NCBI GenBank assembly: GCA_026388215.1
Contig: JAPLKF010000012.1
Coordinates: 1 to 45,633, forward strand
DNA: 45,633 nt
Direction of reading: 5' to 3'
Source: Pseudomonadota bacterium
GTDB taxonomy: Bacteria > Desulfobacterota > Syntrophorhabdia > Syntrophorhabdales > Syntrophorhabdaceae
Under the pieces are notes generated by a model. It had not been told where the DNA came from. It worked only from the letters and a program-made list of their open reading frames with translations, and ran no database searches. Position numbers and translations under genes: made by a program. Position 1 is the first letter of the stretch; each line of letters opens with the position of its first letter. Shown here in pieces: positions 8,536-16,897 of the stretch.

Positions 8536-9474
8536 TCATCCTTTGACCATCTCTTTAAGTTTATCCCTGACTTTATGCATATCTGCAACAATACCGTAAT
8601 GGGCATACTGAAAGATTGGCGCACCAGCATCCTTATTCACCGCTATGATACAATCAGAGTCTTTCATACCTGCAATATGCTGGAAGGCACCGCTAATCCC
8701 CATGGCGAGATATACTTTTGGTTTGACAGTTTTCCCCGATGTGCCTACCTGGCGTGGTTTTGGCAACCACATCTTATCAATAACAGGTCTTGAACCGGAA
8801 AGCACTGCCCTTAAAAGACCTGCTAACTCTTCATAATTCGGGATTTCATCCTTGTTGCCTATCCCTCTTCCAACGGAGAGAAGGAATTCTGCCTTTGTTA
8901 TATCGATCTCTGTCTTCTCTTCTTCAACATATTCGATGAAGGTCCTGCTCGTATTGACAGCAACGTTCTCAATAAACTCAATCTTTGGAGAAGTTGCTTT
9001 CTCGGCCACAAATTCCTTAAAACTGCCGCTTCTCACGGTAAGTACATAAGGGGCCTGCCCTACGCAACGGAACTCTCCAAAAATCTTATCTGAATAGTAA
9101 CTCTTATAGAATGCACCTGTATCTTTGTCATAACCGCTCACATCCGTAATGAGTGGCAACCCAAAACTACCTGACAGATAGGCAGCGGACTCCATTCCAG
9201 AGGATGAATGGGTGAATAGAACAAAATCAGGTTTCCCATATGTGTTCATTGCCTGCTCAACTATACCTACAAGATTGAGGGGGTTTAAAAAGGCTTCCTC
9301 ATCTGTTTTTACCTTTATTATCGTGTCAACCTGCTTTTCACTTATTGTATATGCGTTATCGGGTATCAACAAACAGGTTTCTTTACCCAGAAGAGAAGAG
9401 ATACCAATAGTATCAAGATTTCTTTCTTCAAAAATGCCTCGCCTCACTTCACCTACGATAAGTGCGCAACTCAT
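8536..9474 (-). CDS. etfA: Electron transfer flavoprotein, alpha subunit
   Basis: A 312-residue EtfA. The C-terminal FAD-binding region is clear: SVGRGIGNKDE near 200, then SGKTVKPKVYLAMGISG and FQHIAGM near 250-275, ending with the NKDAGAPIF segment. EtfAB takes electrons from acyl-CoA dehydrogenases and delivers them to a quinone reductase or, in bifurcating forms, to ferredoxin and NAD. The start overlaps the etfB stop by 4 bp. The divergent regulon contains an acyl-CoA dehydrogenase, its likely electron donor. No extra N-terminal ferredoxin domain is fused. Whether this Etf bifurcates cannot be judged by eye. Confidence 0.93.
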   Translation of the reverse strand: MSCALIVGEVRRGIFEERNLDTIGISSLLGKETCLLIPDNAYTISEKQVDTIIKVKTDEEAFLNPLNLVGIVEQAMNTYGKPDFVLFTHSSSGMESAAYLSGSFGLPLITDVSGYDKDTGAFYKSYYSDKIFGEFRCVGQAPYVLTVRSGSFKEFVAEKATSPKIEFIENVAVNTSRTFIEYVEEEKTEIDITKAEFLLSVGRGIGNKDEIPNYEELAGLLRAVLSGSRPVIDKMWLPKPRQVGTSGKTVKPKVYLAMGISGAFQHIAGMKDSDCIIAVNKDAGAPIFQYAHYGIVADMHKVRDKLKEMVKG

Positions 9475-10250
9475 TGGTACACACCCTTTTCCTTAATTAT
9501 CCCGAGGATCTGTTTGCATATCTCTTCAAGTTCTCCACTCAACATTGTTGCACCACCCTTCTTTAGCGGATAGACCCACTTCACAACTTCTATCAGGGAG
9601 CTCATACTCTCTTCGTAATCTTTTGCTTTAAAGACCTTCCGTTCCACCTTAGACGCCTTTCTCACCCCCATTATAGAAACGTACCGGGGCTCATTTATAC
9701 CGCTCTGTATCGAAAGCACACTGGGGAGCATTACCTTTACCCGCTCCTGTAGTCCACCCTCGAGCTCCCTTCTTAAAATCAAATGGTCATTTTCTACATT
9801 ATCAATACCTATGACCATCGATGAATAAGGGACTTTCAAGAGGGCAGCAAGGATGCCGCCAACAGATGCGAACTGATCATCCTCAGATTGTACCCCTGTA
9901 AGAATCGTATCGAATGGTATGTTTTCCTTCTTCAGGAAATTATATGCCAGCATGGCTCTGGCATAGGGATCCTGTAAAACCTTTTCAACCTCAATCAAAA
10001 AACCATCTTTTACACCCATGGCGATTGCCCTTCGTAATACCTCATCAGATTCGGCATCTCCTATAGAAATCGCCGTCACTGTCCCACCGGTCTTCTCGGC
10101 AATCCTCACCGCCTCTTCAACAGCATAGTTATCCCAGTCATTTACTTTGAACGGTAGCTTCGAAAGGTCAACCTCCTTACCATCACCTAAGATTCTTAAT
10201 TCTTCCTCTTGTGTTGCAGGAACTCTTTTTGTGAATACTAATATGTTCAT
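9471..10250 (-). CDS. etfB: Electron transfer flavoprotein, beta subunit
   Basis: A 259-residue EtfB. The N-terminus (MNILVFTKRVPAT) and the EtfB signature near residues 150-190 (RRELEGGLQERV ... NEPRYVS) are present. TGVQSEDDQFASVGGILAALL is the usual AMP/FAD-facing stretch. It lies between the Fe-S oxidoreductase gene (1 bp apart) and etfA (4-bp overlap), so the three are almost certainly translated together as one electron-transfer unit. Confidence 0.93.
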   Translation of the reverse strand: MNILVFTKRVPATQEEELRILGDGKEVDLSKLPFKVNDWDNYAVEEAVRIAEKTGGTVTAISIGDAESDEVLRRAIAMGVKDGFLIEVEKVLQDPYARAMLAYNFLKKENIPFDTILTGVQSEDDQFASVGGILAALLKVPYSSMVIGIDNVENDHLILRRELEGGLQERVKVMLPSVLSIQSGINEPRYVSIMGVRKASKVERKVFKAKDYEESMSSLIEVVKWVYPLKKGGATMLSGELEEICKQILGIIKEKGVYQ

Positions 10251-10251
10251 A

Positions 10252-11343
10252 TCACAAGACCTCCATTAGTATTTCTGAAAGCTCTTTCACAACCTGTCCC
10301 TTTTCAGTTGCAGGGTCCTCAAGGGTCATTACGCAGAAAGGACAGCTCGTTGCAATTACTTCAGCCCCTTTGTCAACTGCCTCCTGGACACGCACCTCGG
10401 CATTTCTCTGATAGGTGGCTTCCACCTCAAAGAACATCCTTCCGCCACCGCCTTCGCAACAAAGTGAGTTCTCTCTCGACCTTGAAAATTCGAGCAACTG
10501 AAGGCCCTTGATTGCGCTAAGGATATTGCGTGGTTGATCGAAAATGCCGTTCTGTTTGCCGAGAAAACAGGGGTCATGGTAAATGACCTTCTTTTCATAC
10601 TGCCCTTTTATGTCAAGAGCACTGTTCTTTATTAATTCCCAGACCACCTCTGTATAATGGGAAATCTTTATGCCGATGTCACCATACTCCTTTTTTAAAA
10701 CATTCATGCAGTGCGGAGAAAGGGTGATAATCTCTTTTACGCTATATTCCTTAAAATTAGCGATATTCTCTTCCTGAAGCTCCTCAAATAAGCCTGACTC
10801 CCCTATTCTCCTGATTTCATTGCCGCAACAGGCTTCTTCCTCACCAAGTATGCCGAATTCAAAATCAGCCTTTTTTAGTATCTGGGCAACATTTGCAGGG
10901 ATCACCATACATCTCGGGTCATAAGCCTGGATACAGCACACAAAGAGCAATCTTTTTTCCTTTGTTTCCGATACATGGGGGATTTCAAAATCGAGTTTTT
11001 CTGTCCAGGCGTCCCTCTTGCTACGTGAAAGCCCCCAGGGGTTTTTCTGCACAAAAGTGTTTTCAAGGGCTTTCTGAAGAGAGAGAGGAATCTGCCCATC
11101 TTCCACAAGGGCAGATCTCAGTTCTATAATTACTTCAGAAGGCTTTACATCCCTCGGGCATCTGAGTGTGCAGGCACCGCAGGATGTGCAGTACCAAGGG
11201 ACACCTTCTTCGATTGCATACTGGAACTGTTTCTTACGAATCAGCATTCTTATGTTGAATGGTGTCTTGCCAGCTTCCGGGCAGCTCCCTGTGCATTTTC
11301 CACATTGTATACAGGTAAGGACTCTGGTGGGATTGAGACTCAT
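10252..11343 (-). CDS. Soluble HdrD/GlcF-type Fe-S oxidoreductase (DUF224), Etf partner
   Basis: A 363-residue protein with two N-terminal [4Fe-4S] motifs (C11, C14, C17, C21 and C52, C55, C58, C62). CCG-type cysteine regions follow (EACCGNE ... SPHC, and LCCEGGGGR ... SCPFC). This is the HdrC+HdrB fusion layout of HdrD, GlcF and DUF224 Fe-S oxidoreductases. Syntrophic fatty-acid degraders often have a membrane-bound relative beside etfAB that moves electrons to menaquinone; I see no membrane helices here, so this copy should be soluble. The ATG at 11341-11343 is preferred over a TTG three bases upstream because GAGG lies 5 bp before the ATG. It is the first gene of the operon, directly after the operator-covered promoter. 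Confidence 0.85.
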   Translation of the reverse strand: MSLNPTRVLTCIQCGKCTGSCPEAGKTPFNIRMLIRKKQFQYAIEEGVPWYCTSCGACTLRCPRDVKPSEVIIELRSALVEDGQIPLSLQKALENTFVQKNPWGLSRSKRDAWTEKLDFEIPHVSETKEKRLLFVCCIQAYDPRCMVIPANVAQILKKADFEFGILGEEEACCGNEIRRIGESGLFEELQEENIANFKEYSVKEIITLSPHCMNVLKKEYGDIGIKISHYTEVVWELIKNSALDIKGQYEKKVIYHDPCFLGKQNGIFDQPRNILSAIKGLQLLEFSRSRENSLCCEGGGGRMFFEVEATYQRNAEVRVQEAVDKGAEVIATSCPFCVMTLEDPATEKGQVVKELSEILMEVL

Positions 11344-11362
11344 CAATTCCTCTTCGTAGCTA

Positions 11363-11401
11363 ACTAAACGTTTAGTATAACAGAAACTTTTTATTTGTCA
11401 A
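11363..11401 (-). promoter_or_regulatory. Promoter and operator of the Etf/Hdr operon
   Basis: Read on the minus strand: -35 TTGACA (11396-11401), a 16-bp spacer, -10 TATACT (11374-11379). A perfect 14-bp palindrome ACTAAACGTTTAGT (11363-11376) shares its first three bases with the -10 box, so a bound repressor would block RNA polymerase. The likely ligand is the adjacent TetR-family protein. Confidence 0.8.
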
Positions 11402-11427
11402 CCCCTTTTTTCTGTCAAAAATTTCCC

Positions 11428-11476
11428 TTGACTTTTATCAACCCATGGATAAAATATAATATACTGAACGGTTAGT
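11428..11476 (+). promoter_or_regulatory. Promoter and operator of the TetR / transport operon
   Basis: Plus-strand mirror of the previous site. TTGACT (11428-11433) with TAAAAT 16 bp downstream is one possible promoter. TATACT at 11460-11465 runs straight into the imperfect palindrome ACTGAACGGTTAGT (11463-11476), which differs from the perfect operator at two of 14 positions. The operator starts exactly 100 bp from its partner. The regulator probably represses itself and both operons. Confidence 0.7.
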
Positions 11477-11488
11477 AATGAAGGTCTG

Positions 11489-12124
11489 GTGAAAAATATA
11501 GTAAAGAAGAAAGAGAGCACTATGGTAAACATGAAAGACCGGATAATTAAGGAAAGCATCCAGTTATTTCTACAAAAAGGCTTTAAAGGCACCTCAATTC
11601 AGAACATCACCGATGCCCTCGGAATCACCAAAGGTGCATTCTACTGGCACTTCAAAAGTAAGGACGAGCTGCTCAACACAATCATTGAAAAGTTCGAAAA
11701 GGAGTTAATCAATGGCCTCCTTGAGCACATGAAAGGTTTTGAGGGTGATTTTGTAAAAACGTTCCGTGAATATCATAAATATATCAACGAGTATGCACGC
11801 AATAACGGTGAATTGTGCGTCCTGTCTACAACGCTTGCTGCAGAAATATCGGGAAGTGGCACGAGCGCAGAGAAAAAAATAAAAGCGGTGTACAGTAAAT
11901 ATATTGACTTTATCAACTCCTTGCTGGAAGGGGGGAAAAAGGAGAAGTTTTTCAGTGATACCTTTGATACGTTACTCAATGCCCACATCATCCTGGCGAT
12001 TCATAACGGTATCCTTCTCCAGTGGTTTATGAACAGGAAAACAATCGATGGCCCTTCCTTTGCGAGGACTTACCGAGATGTCATACTCTATGGTATGATA
12101 AATAGAAGCAACAAAAAAAACTAA
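11489..12124 (+). CDS. TetR-family transcriptional regulator
   Basis: A TetR repressor of up to 211 residues. The N-terminal helix-turn-helix domain is clear: RIIKESIQLFLQKGFKGTSI, then NITDALGITKGAFYWHFKSKDEL. The C-terminal ligand domain is divergent, as usual. The listed start is GTG at 11489 with AAGG 4-5 bp upstream; an ATG at 11522 (MVNMKDR) would shorten it by 11 residues and is nearly as good. The gene lies divergently between the Etf/Hdr operon and the transporter operon, with operator palindromes in front of both. It probably releases DNA on binding an acyl-CoA or similar intermediate; that ligand is inferred from context only. Confidence 0.88.
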   Translation: MKNIVKKKESTMVNMKDRIIKESIQLFLQKGFKGTSIQNITDALGITKGAFYWHFKSKDELLNTIIEKFEKELINGLLEHMKGFEGDFVKTFREYHKYINEYARNNGELCVLSTTLAAEISGSGTSAEKKIKAVYSKYIDFINSLLEGGKKEKFFSDTFDTLLNAHIILAIHNGILLQWFMNRKTIDGPSFARTYRDVILYGMINRSNKKN

Positions 12125-12139
12125 TTTAAGGGGGTTGTT

Positions 12140-13390
12140 ATGAAAAGATTGGTATTTTATTCATTGGTGTTATTCACTTTTTCTCTTTTTGTTTCTCCAT
12201 CTTTTGCACAACAGTATATTACACTCGGTATTCCGACCTCATTGAAACTCATCGAAGGTTATGAAGGCAATAAGGCTGCTCAGCTCGCCGTGGAAGAGAT
12301 TAATGCAAAAGGCGGGGTAAAGGTAGGGAATCAGAAGATGTTATTAAAACTTGAAGCCCTTGACATAAGGGATGGAGAACCGGGTGTTCCGGTTTCAGAG
12401 GCATTACTCGGCATAGAAAAACTTATCCTTGATAAAAAGATATACGCAGCTATTGTGGGGAATTTCAGGTCTGAGGCACTCCTCGCTGCGATGGATATTT
12501 ACTCAAAATATAAGGTCATCAATATCGGAACGATTGCTATGACCCCTAAATTTCAGGAAAAAATCATGAGTGACAAAGAGAAGTACAAATACTCCTTCAG
12601 GAGCGCCCTTGATTCCAGATATGCCTCCGGCTACGTGCAGAGCTATATGAATTTCCTTAACAAAATGTTTGGCTACAACAAAGTCTACATAGCCACCCAG
12701 GACGTGCTCTGGGCAACCGGAATCGGGTCCCTCATGGAAAAGTGGTTTAAAGATAATGGATGGGCTGTGGCAGGTTTTGATAAATACCCTGTGGGGGCAA
12801 CGGATTTTTCTGCAGGGCTCATGAAAGCAAAATCTGCCGGTGCCCAGGTAATCATGGCTATATTTGACATGCCTACAAGCGGCATACTTGTAAAACAATG
12901 GAAAAGCATGAAGGTCCCTGCTCTCTTGACAGGTTATATCTCACCAATTACGGGTTCGAAGGCATGGAAAACCTTTGGCCAGGACATTGAAGGTGTCTTG
13001 GAGACGGTGTGGGAAATCGGATACTTCCCGATAAAGGCATATCCACCTACTGTAAAATTCTCCGCTGCATATGCAAAGAGATGGAAAGAAGATATTCAAT
13101 CCGGACATGGAGCAGCACCAGCTTATGATACGGTGTATATACTCGCAAATGCGATAGAAAAGGCAGGAACGCTCGACCCTGATAAGGTTGTAAAGGCAAT
13201 TGAAGAGACAGATATGCCCGGGGTAGTTGGCAGGATTAAATTCGATAATAGCCACCAGTTGATATTCGGCAATGACCCAAAAACTACAGCCTGCGGTGGT
13301 GTTTTTCAGTGGCGGAAAGGGAAAATGGTGTTGGTGTGGCCTGAGTCACTTGCAAGTGACAAAATTGAAAAACCTTCATGGATGAAATAG
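12140..13390 (+). CDS. ABC transporter substrate-binding protein, LIV family
   Basis: A 416-residue exported binding protein (Peripla_BP_6 type). Residues 1-23 are a signal peptide ending ...SPSFA|QQYI. The mature part starts with the family pattern (ITLGIPTSL, then GNKAAQLAVEEINAKGGV), and the C-terminal lobe carries AYDTVYILANAIEKA and the terminal VWPE segment. It delivers a small acid or amino acid to the LivHM permease encoded next. It lies 15 bp after tetR with a strong AAGGGGG ribosome site. Neighbouring ligase and dehydrogenase genes suggest a carboxylic acid rather than leucine, but specificity cannot be read from the sequence. Confidence 0.9.
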   Translation: MKRLVFYSLVLFTFSLFVSPSFAQQYITLGIPTSLKLIEGYEGNKAAQLAVEEINAKGGVKVGNQKMLLKLEALDIRDGEPGVPVSEALLGIEKLILDKKIYAAIVGNFRSEALLAAMDIYSKYKVINIGTIAMTPKFQEKIMSDKEKYKYSFRSALDSRYASGYVQSYMNFLNKMFGYNKVYIATQDVLWATGIGSLMEKWFKDNGWAVAGFDKYPVGATDFSAGLMKAKSAGAQVIMAIFDMPTSGILVKQWKSMKVPALLTGYISPITGSKAWKTFGQDIEGVLETVWEIGYFPIKAYPPTVKFSAAYAKRWKEDIQSGHGAAPAYDTVYILANAIEKAGTLDPDKVVKAIEETDMPGVVGRIKFDNSHQLIFGNDPKTTACGGVFQWRKGKMVLVWPESLASDKIEKPSWMK

Positions 13391-13394
13391 GGTT

Positions 13395-14255
13395 ATGTTC
13401 GTATATGGCCTCATAAACAGCGCTGTTCTTGCCCTTATGGCGCTTGGCTTTAACCTGACATTCGGTATCAGCGGAGTAGCCAATTTTGCTTATGGGGCCA
13501 TATACGTAGTTGGTGGGTTTATAACATGGGTTTTTATTAATCATTTAAACCTGCCGTATGCTGTTTCGGCAATTTTGACCATTGTTATCATAGGTATCTT
13601 TGGAGCCCTGGTCTACAGATTCATTATAAAACGGATCAGGGGACTTGTCATATCTGAAGTCATTGCTACTTTTGGGATTTCTATAATATTACTTGAGCTG
13701 CTGAGGTTTATCGGTCTCATTGGGTTCAAATACTCTTTACCTGTCTTTATAGATGGTTCTGTAGAGATTCTTGGCGTCTATGTTGACATTCAAAGGTTGT
13801 TTATCATCGGTTTGGTAATTCTTGTTATCATTTCACTTTATGTATTTACACATCACACCAAGACAGGGCTGGCATTCCGCGGGATTGCCCAGGAAGAACA
13901 TACTTCGCTCTCCCTCGGTATAAATCCTGACCGGATAGCAAGCCTGAGCATGGGTATGGGTTCGGCACTCGGTGCTTTTGCTGCTATTGTGATACTCCCC
14001 CTCGGTACAATTACAGTAGACAGCGGGTATGATGTTTTGATTAATGCCTTATCTGTCTGCATTGTCGGGGGGCTTGGAAGCACATTCGGGGTGATTATTG
14101 CAAGCTTTATAATAGGCTATGCCCAGACTATAACAGCAATGTATCTGGCTCCGCACTGGACGATGATTGTGAGTCTTTTTGCAATACTTGTAATTCTCGT
14201 TATCAAACCCTCAGGTCTACTCGGCCATCAAAAAGAATTAGAGGAGCGGGTGTGA
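13395..14255 (+). CDS. livH: LIV-type ABC transporter permease LivH
   Basis: A 286-residue membrane protein with about eight hydrophobic segments. It opens with NSAVLALMALGFNLTFGISG.VNFAYGA-type sequence, the LivH hallmark. The EAA-like loop near residue 160-190 (FRGIAQEEHTSLSLGINPDRI) contacts the ATPases. It forms the inner-membrane channel together with LivM. The gene starts 4 bp after the binding-protein stop, so the two are cotranslated. Confidence 0.92.
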   Translation: MFVYGLINSAVLALMALGFNLTFGISGVANFAYGAIYVVGGFITWVFINHLNLPYAVSAILTIVIIGIFGALVYRFIIKRIRGLVISEVIATFGISIILLELLRFIGLIGFKYSLPVFIDGSVEILGVYVDIQRLFIIGLVILVIISLYVFTHHTKTGLAFRGIAQEEHTSLSLGINPDRIASLSMGMGSALGAFAAIVILPLGTITVDSGYDVLINALSVCIVGGLGSTFGVIIASFIIGYAQTITAMYLAPHWTMIVSLFAILVILVIKPSGLLGHQKELEERV

Positions 14256-14258
14256 CAC

Positions 14259-14286
14259 GAATTTGCGATTTCGGATTGCGGATTTC
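14259..14286. repeat. Heptamer repeat array, locus 5
   Basis: Four heptads (GAATTTG, CGATTTC, GGATTGC, GGATTTC) start directly after the livH stop. The 68-bp livH-livM gap has little else apart from a weak ribosome site. Confidence 0.65.
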
Positions 14287-14323
14287 AACTCATCTAAATC
14301 AATGATCATTATGTGGAATTCAT

Positions 14324-15337
14324 ATGAAGAATAGGGAAAATTATCGTAAAGAACGGATAGATAGGTGTATAAAGGCTCGTTCTGACGATATATATGCACT
14401 ATCTTCATATAAAGAAATGTGGTATCTCATATTTCCGAGGGTTGTCCCTATTATAGGTATTGCCATACTCGCCTATTTTCTTCCCTTATACTGGAAAAAG
14501 GTTGTAATTACTACATGTATCGTTGCCATGCTCGCCGTTTCATGGGACTTTTTATCGAGTTGTGGATTACTATCGCTTGGCCAGGCGCTATTCTTCGGGA
14601 TAGGCTCATACACCGCCGGTTGTCTTAACCACTATTTTCATGTTCCCATATATCTAACTATTCCTATCGCAACAATATGTGGTGGTTTCATATCGACTAT
14701 TCTACTTCTCCCTGTTATCAGGCTGAGGGGCATCTATTTCGCAATGGTGACACTTATCCTGCCCCTTATGCTTGCAAGAGGAATAGAGGCAACACATATA
14801 TTCGGTGGTAATGAAGGAATAACGGGTTTGAGCCCCTTCCCTAATGTGTGGGTAGAACTTACATTCATCATTGCCGGTATGTGGGCAGCCTTATTTGCAC
14901 TGAGGCGTTTTATCTCGTCGGACTACGGTTTAATCTTTGTGAGCATAAGGGATAACGACAGGGCAACAATGGCATCCGGCATCAACATATACTCATTCAA
15001 GGCACAGGCACTTTTCATAGGGAGCAGCATTTGTGCCTTCTGCGGTGCATTCATGACGCATTCATATATGTTTACCGGCATCCCTGTCTTTACAATGGAA
15101 TTCTCAATCCTTCCAATTGCTGCATCCGCCATCGGTGGTATCGGGACCCTTGCCGGTCCCCTCTTAGGTGCCTTCATCCTTGTTCCCTTATCAGAAATTC
15201 TAAGGGAATTCGGCACATTAAGAGTTGTATTTTATGGACTGGTTCTTGTCGTCTGTGTTGTCGCACTTCCTGAAGGTATATTCCATTACCTCTCAAGAAA
15301 ATATAACGAGATGGAAAGATGGGTAAGGTTAGAATAG
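14324..15337 (+). CDS. livM: LIV-type ABC transporter permease LivM
   Basis: A 337-residue permease with a soluble N-terminus of about 40 charged residues and then eight to ten hydrophobic segments. Typical LivM stretches are SWDFLSSCGLLSLGQALFFG, the RGIYFAMVTL segment, and FGGNEGITGL. The loop IRDNDRATMASGINIYSFKA is the ATPase-contact region. The stop codon directly abuts the livG start, so translation is coupled. The long charged N-terminus is longer than in E. coli LivM core alignments but common in other bacteria. Confidence 0.9.
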   Translation: MKNRENYRKERIDRCIKARSDDIYALSSYKEMWYLIFPRVVPIIGIAILAYFLPLYWKKVVITTCIVAMLAVSWDFLSSCGLLSLGQALFFGIGSYTAGCLNHYFHVPIYLTIPIATICGGFISTILLLPVIRLRGIYFAMVTLILPLMLARGIEATHIFGGNEGITGLSPFPNVWVELTFIIAGMWAALFALRRFISSDYGLIFVSIRDNDRATMASGINIYSFKAQALFIGSSICAFCGAFMTHSYMFTGIPVFTMEFSILPIAASAIGGIGTLAGPLLGAFILVPLSEILREFGTLRVVFYGLVLVVCVVALPEGIFHYLSRKYNEMERWVRLE

Positions 15338-16081
15338 ATGGCCATCCTTGAGATAAAAGGTGTAACAAAAAGCTTCGGAGGTGTAAAAGCTGTAGACGAT
15401 GTCAGTGTAAAGGTTGAGGAGAATACCCTCCTCGGCATCATAGGCCCCAATGGCTCAGGAAAAACAACTTTAGTGAATATAATAACAGGCTTCATCAAAC
15501 CTGATAAAGGGAGTGTGCTTTTTAAAGGAAAGGAATTGATTGGCCTACCTCCATACACAATTACCAACTTAGGGATAGGAAGGGCTTTCCAGATGGTAAA
15601 ACCTTTTTTCCACCTCCCTGCCTTCAAGAACCTCATTGTCCCGCTTTCCTCCAAAAGGGTAAGATCCACATCAGGTGGGGGTTATGGCGATAAAGACGCA
15701 GTTGCCCTCGATATTCTCGAAGAAGTCGGTTTTGAAAGGGATTCCTCTGTCCCTTATAAAACAGCAAGTGTGTTGCCGCATGGGTATTTAAAAAGACTTG
15801 AACTTGCAAGACTCATATCTTTGAAAAGTGAAATATTCATCCTCGATGAACTCTTCTCGGGCCTTTCAATTGCAGAAGTAACAAGCATCTTACCCATTAT
15901 CGAGAAAATCCTGCTTGAAGGAAAAACTGTAATCATGATTGAACACAGATTGAAAGAGCTCTTCAGGATTGCAAATAAAGTAATCGTATTCAATTTTGGC
16001 AGAAAGATTAAAGAAGGAGCACCGAAGGATATACTGGAGGATGAGGAAGTAAAAAAGGCATATCTCGGGGTGGAGGTATAG
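15338..16081 (+). CDS. livG: LIV-type ABC transporter ATPase LivG
   Basis: A 247-residue ABC ATPase. Walker A is GPNGSGKTT (residues 33-41), the Q-loop is GRAFQ, Walker B is FILDEL and the H-loop is MIEH. The signature motif is unusual: LPHGYLKRLELAR stands where LivG proteins normally have LSYGQ-type sequence, and the Walker B glutamate is followed by L rather than P. The catalytic glutamate and switch histidine are kept, so hydrolysis may still occur, but one of the two composite ATP sites could be weak. Frame and position in the operon are unambiguous. Confidence 0.9.
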   Translation: MAILEIKGVTKSFGGVKAVDDVSVKVEENTLLGIIGPNGSGKTTLVNIITGFIKPDKGSVLFKGKELIGLPPYTITNLGIGRAFQMVKPFFHLPAFKNLIVPLSSKRVRSTSGGGYGDKDAVALDILEEVGFERDSSVPYKTASVLPHGYLKRLELARLISLKSEIFILDELFSGLSIAEVTSILPIIEKILLEGKTVIMIEHRLKELFRIANKVIVFNFGRKIKEGAPKDILEDEEVKKAYLGVEV

Positions 16082-16082
16082 G

Positions 16083-16117
16083 GATTGCAGATTTCCGAAT
16101 GCGGAATGCGGAATAGA
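16083..16117. repeat. Heptamer repeat array, locus 6
   Basis: Five heptads (GATTGCA, GATTTCC, GAATGCG twice, GAATAGA) begin 2 bp after the livG stop and fill half of the 65-bp gap before livF. Confidence 0.7.
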
Positions 16118-16146
16118 AGCCGTAGGACAGTACGTGAGGTCAGGGC

Positions 16147-16893
16147 ATGCTGAAGGTCGATAAGCTTATGGTTTTTTACGAAAACGCCCTGGCCATAAAT
16201 GAACTTTCGATCCATGTGGATGAGGGTGAGATTGTGGGTATCATTGGCTCTAACAGTGCCGGCAAGACAACCCTTATGAATACCATCTCAGGATTACTCC
16301 TCGATACAAAATTAAAGGAACAGAGGAAAGGCGGCGAAAGGATAACAATCTTCGGGAGCATCTCTTTTATCGGTAAAGATATTACAAATACATGGGCTGA
16401 CGAGAGGGTGAAAATGGGTATCGTGCTTTCACGTGAAAGGCATCCCGTTTTTGTTGAAAGCGATGTTGAAGAGAATCTGAAGATAGCCTCCTATCTCTCC
16501 CCGAAAAGCAAAATTAAAGAAATGCTATCTTTTGTGTATGATCTTTTCCCTGCCCTTATCCCTTTAAAGAAAAGGAAAGCCGGTTTCTTAAGCGGTGGTG
16601 AACAGCAGATGCTTGCCGTCGGAATGTCGCTGATGGTTAAACCGAAATTGATGTTGCTCGATGAGCCCCTTCTGGGGCTTGCCCCAACAATACAGGTAAA
16701 ACTCATAGAATCCATTGTAAAGATTAGGAAAGAAACAAATGTGACAATTTTGATATGCGAGCAATTTGCAAGACCTGTTCTCCCTATTATTGATAGAGGA
16801 TACGTTCTTGAAAACGGAATGCTTGCCCTCGAGGGTACGGGAAATGAGCTTTTCAACAACCCTGAAATAAAGGCTGCTTATTTTGGAGTTTAA
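16147..16893 (+). CDS. livF: LIV-type ABC transporter ATPase LivF
   Basis: A 248-residue ABC ATPase with all canonical motifs: Walker A GSNSAGKTT, signature LSGGEQQMLAVG, Walker B LMLLDEPLLGLAP and the LivF-specific tail ending in AYFGV. It pairs with LivG to drive the LivHM permease. The ATG follows GAGGTCAGGGC. A spacer of about 15 residues near 55-70 (KLKEQRKGGERIT) is slightly longer than in most LivF proteins. Confidence 0.92.
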   Translation: MLKVDKLMVFYENALAINELSIHVDEGEIVGIIGSNSAGKTTLMNTISGLLLDTKLKEQRKGGERITIFGSISFIGKDITNTWADERVKMGIVLSRERHPVFVESDVEENLKIASYLSPKSKIKEMLSFVYDLFPALIPLKKRKAGFLSGGEQQMLAVGMSLMVKPKLMLLDEPLLGLAPTIQVKLIESIVKIRKETNVTILICEQFARPVLPIIDRGYVLENGMLALEGTGNELFNNPEIKAAYFGV

Positions 16894-16897
16894 CTGA

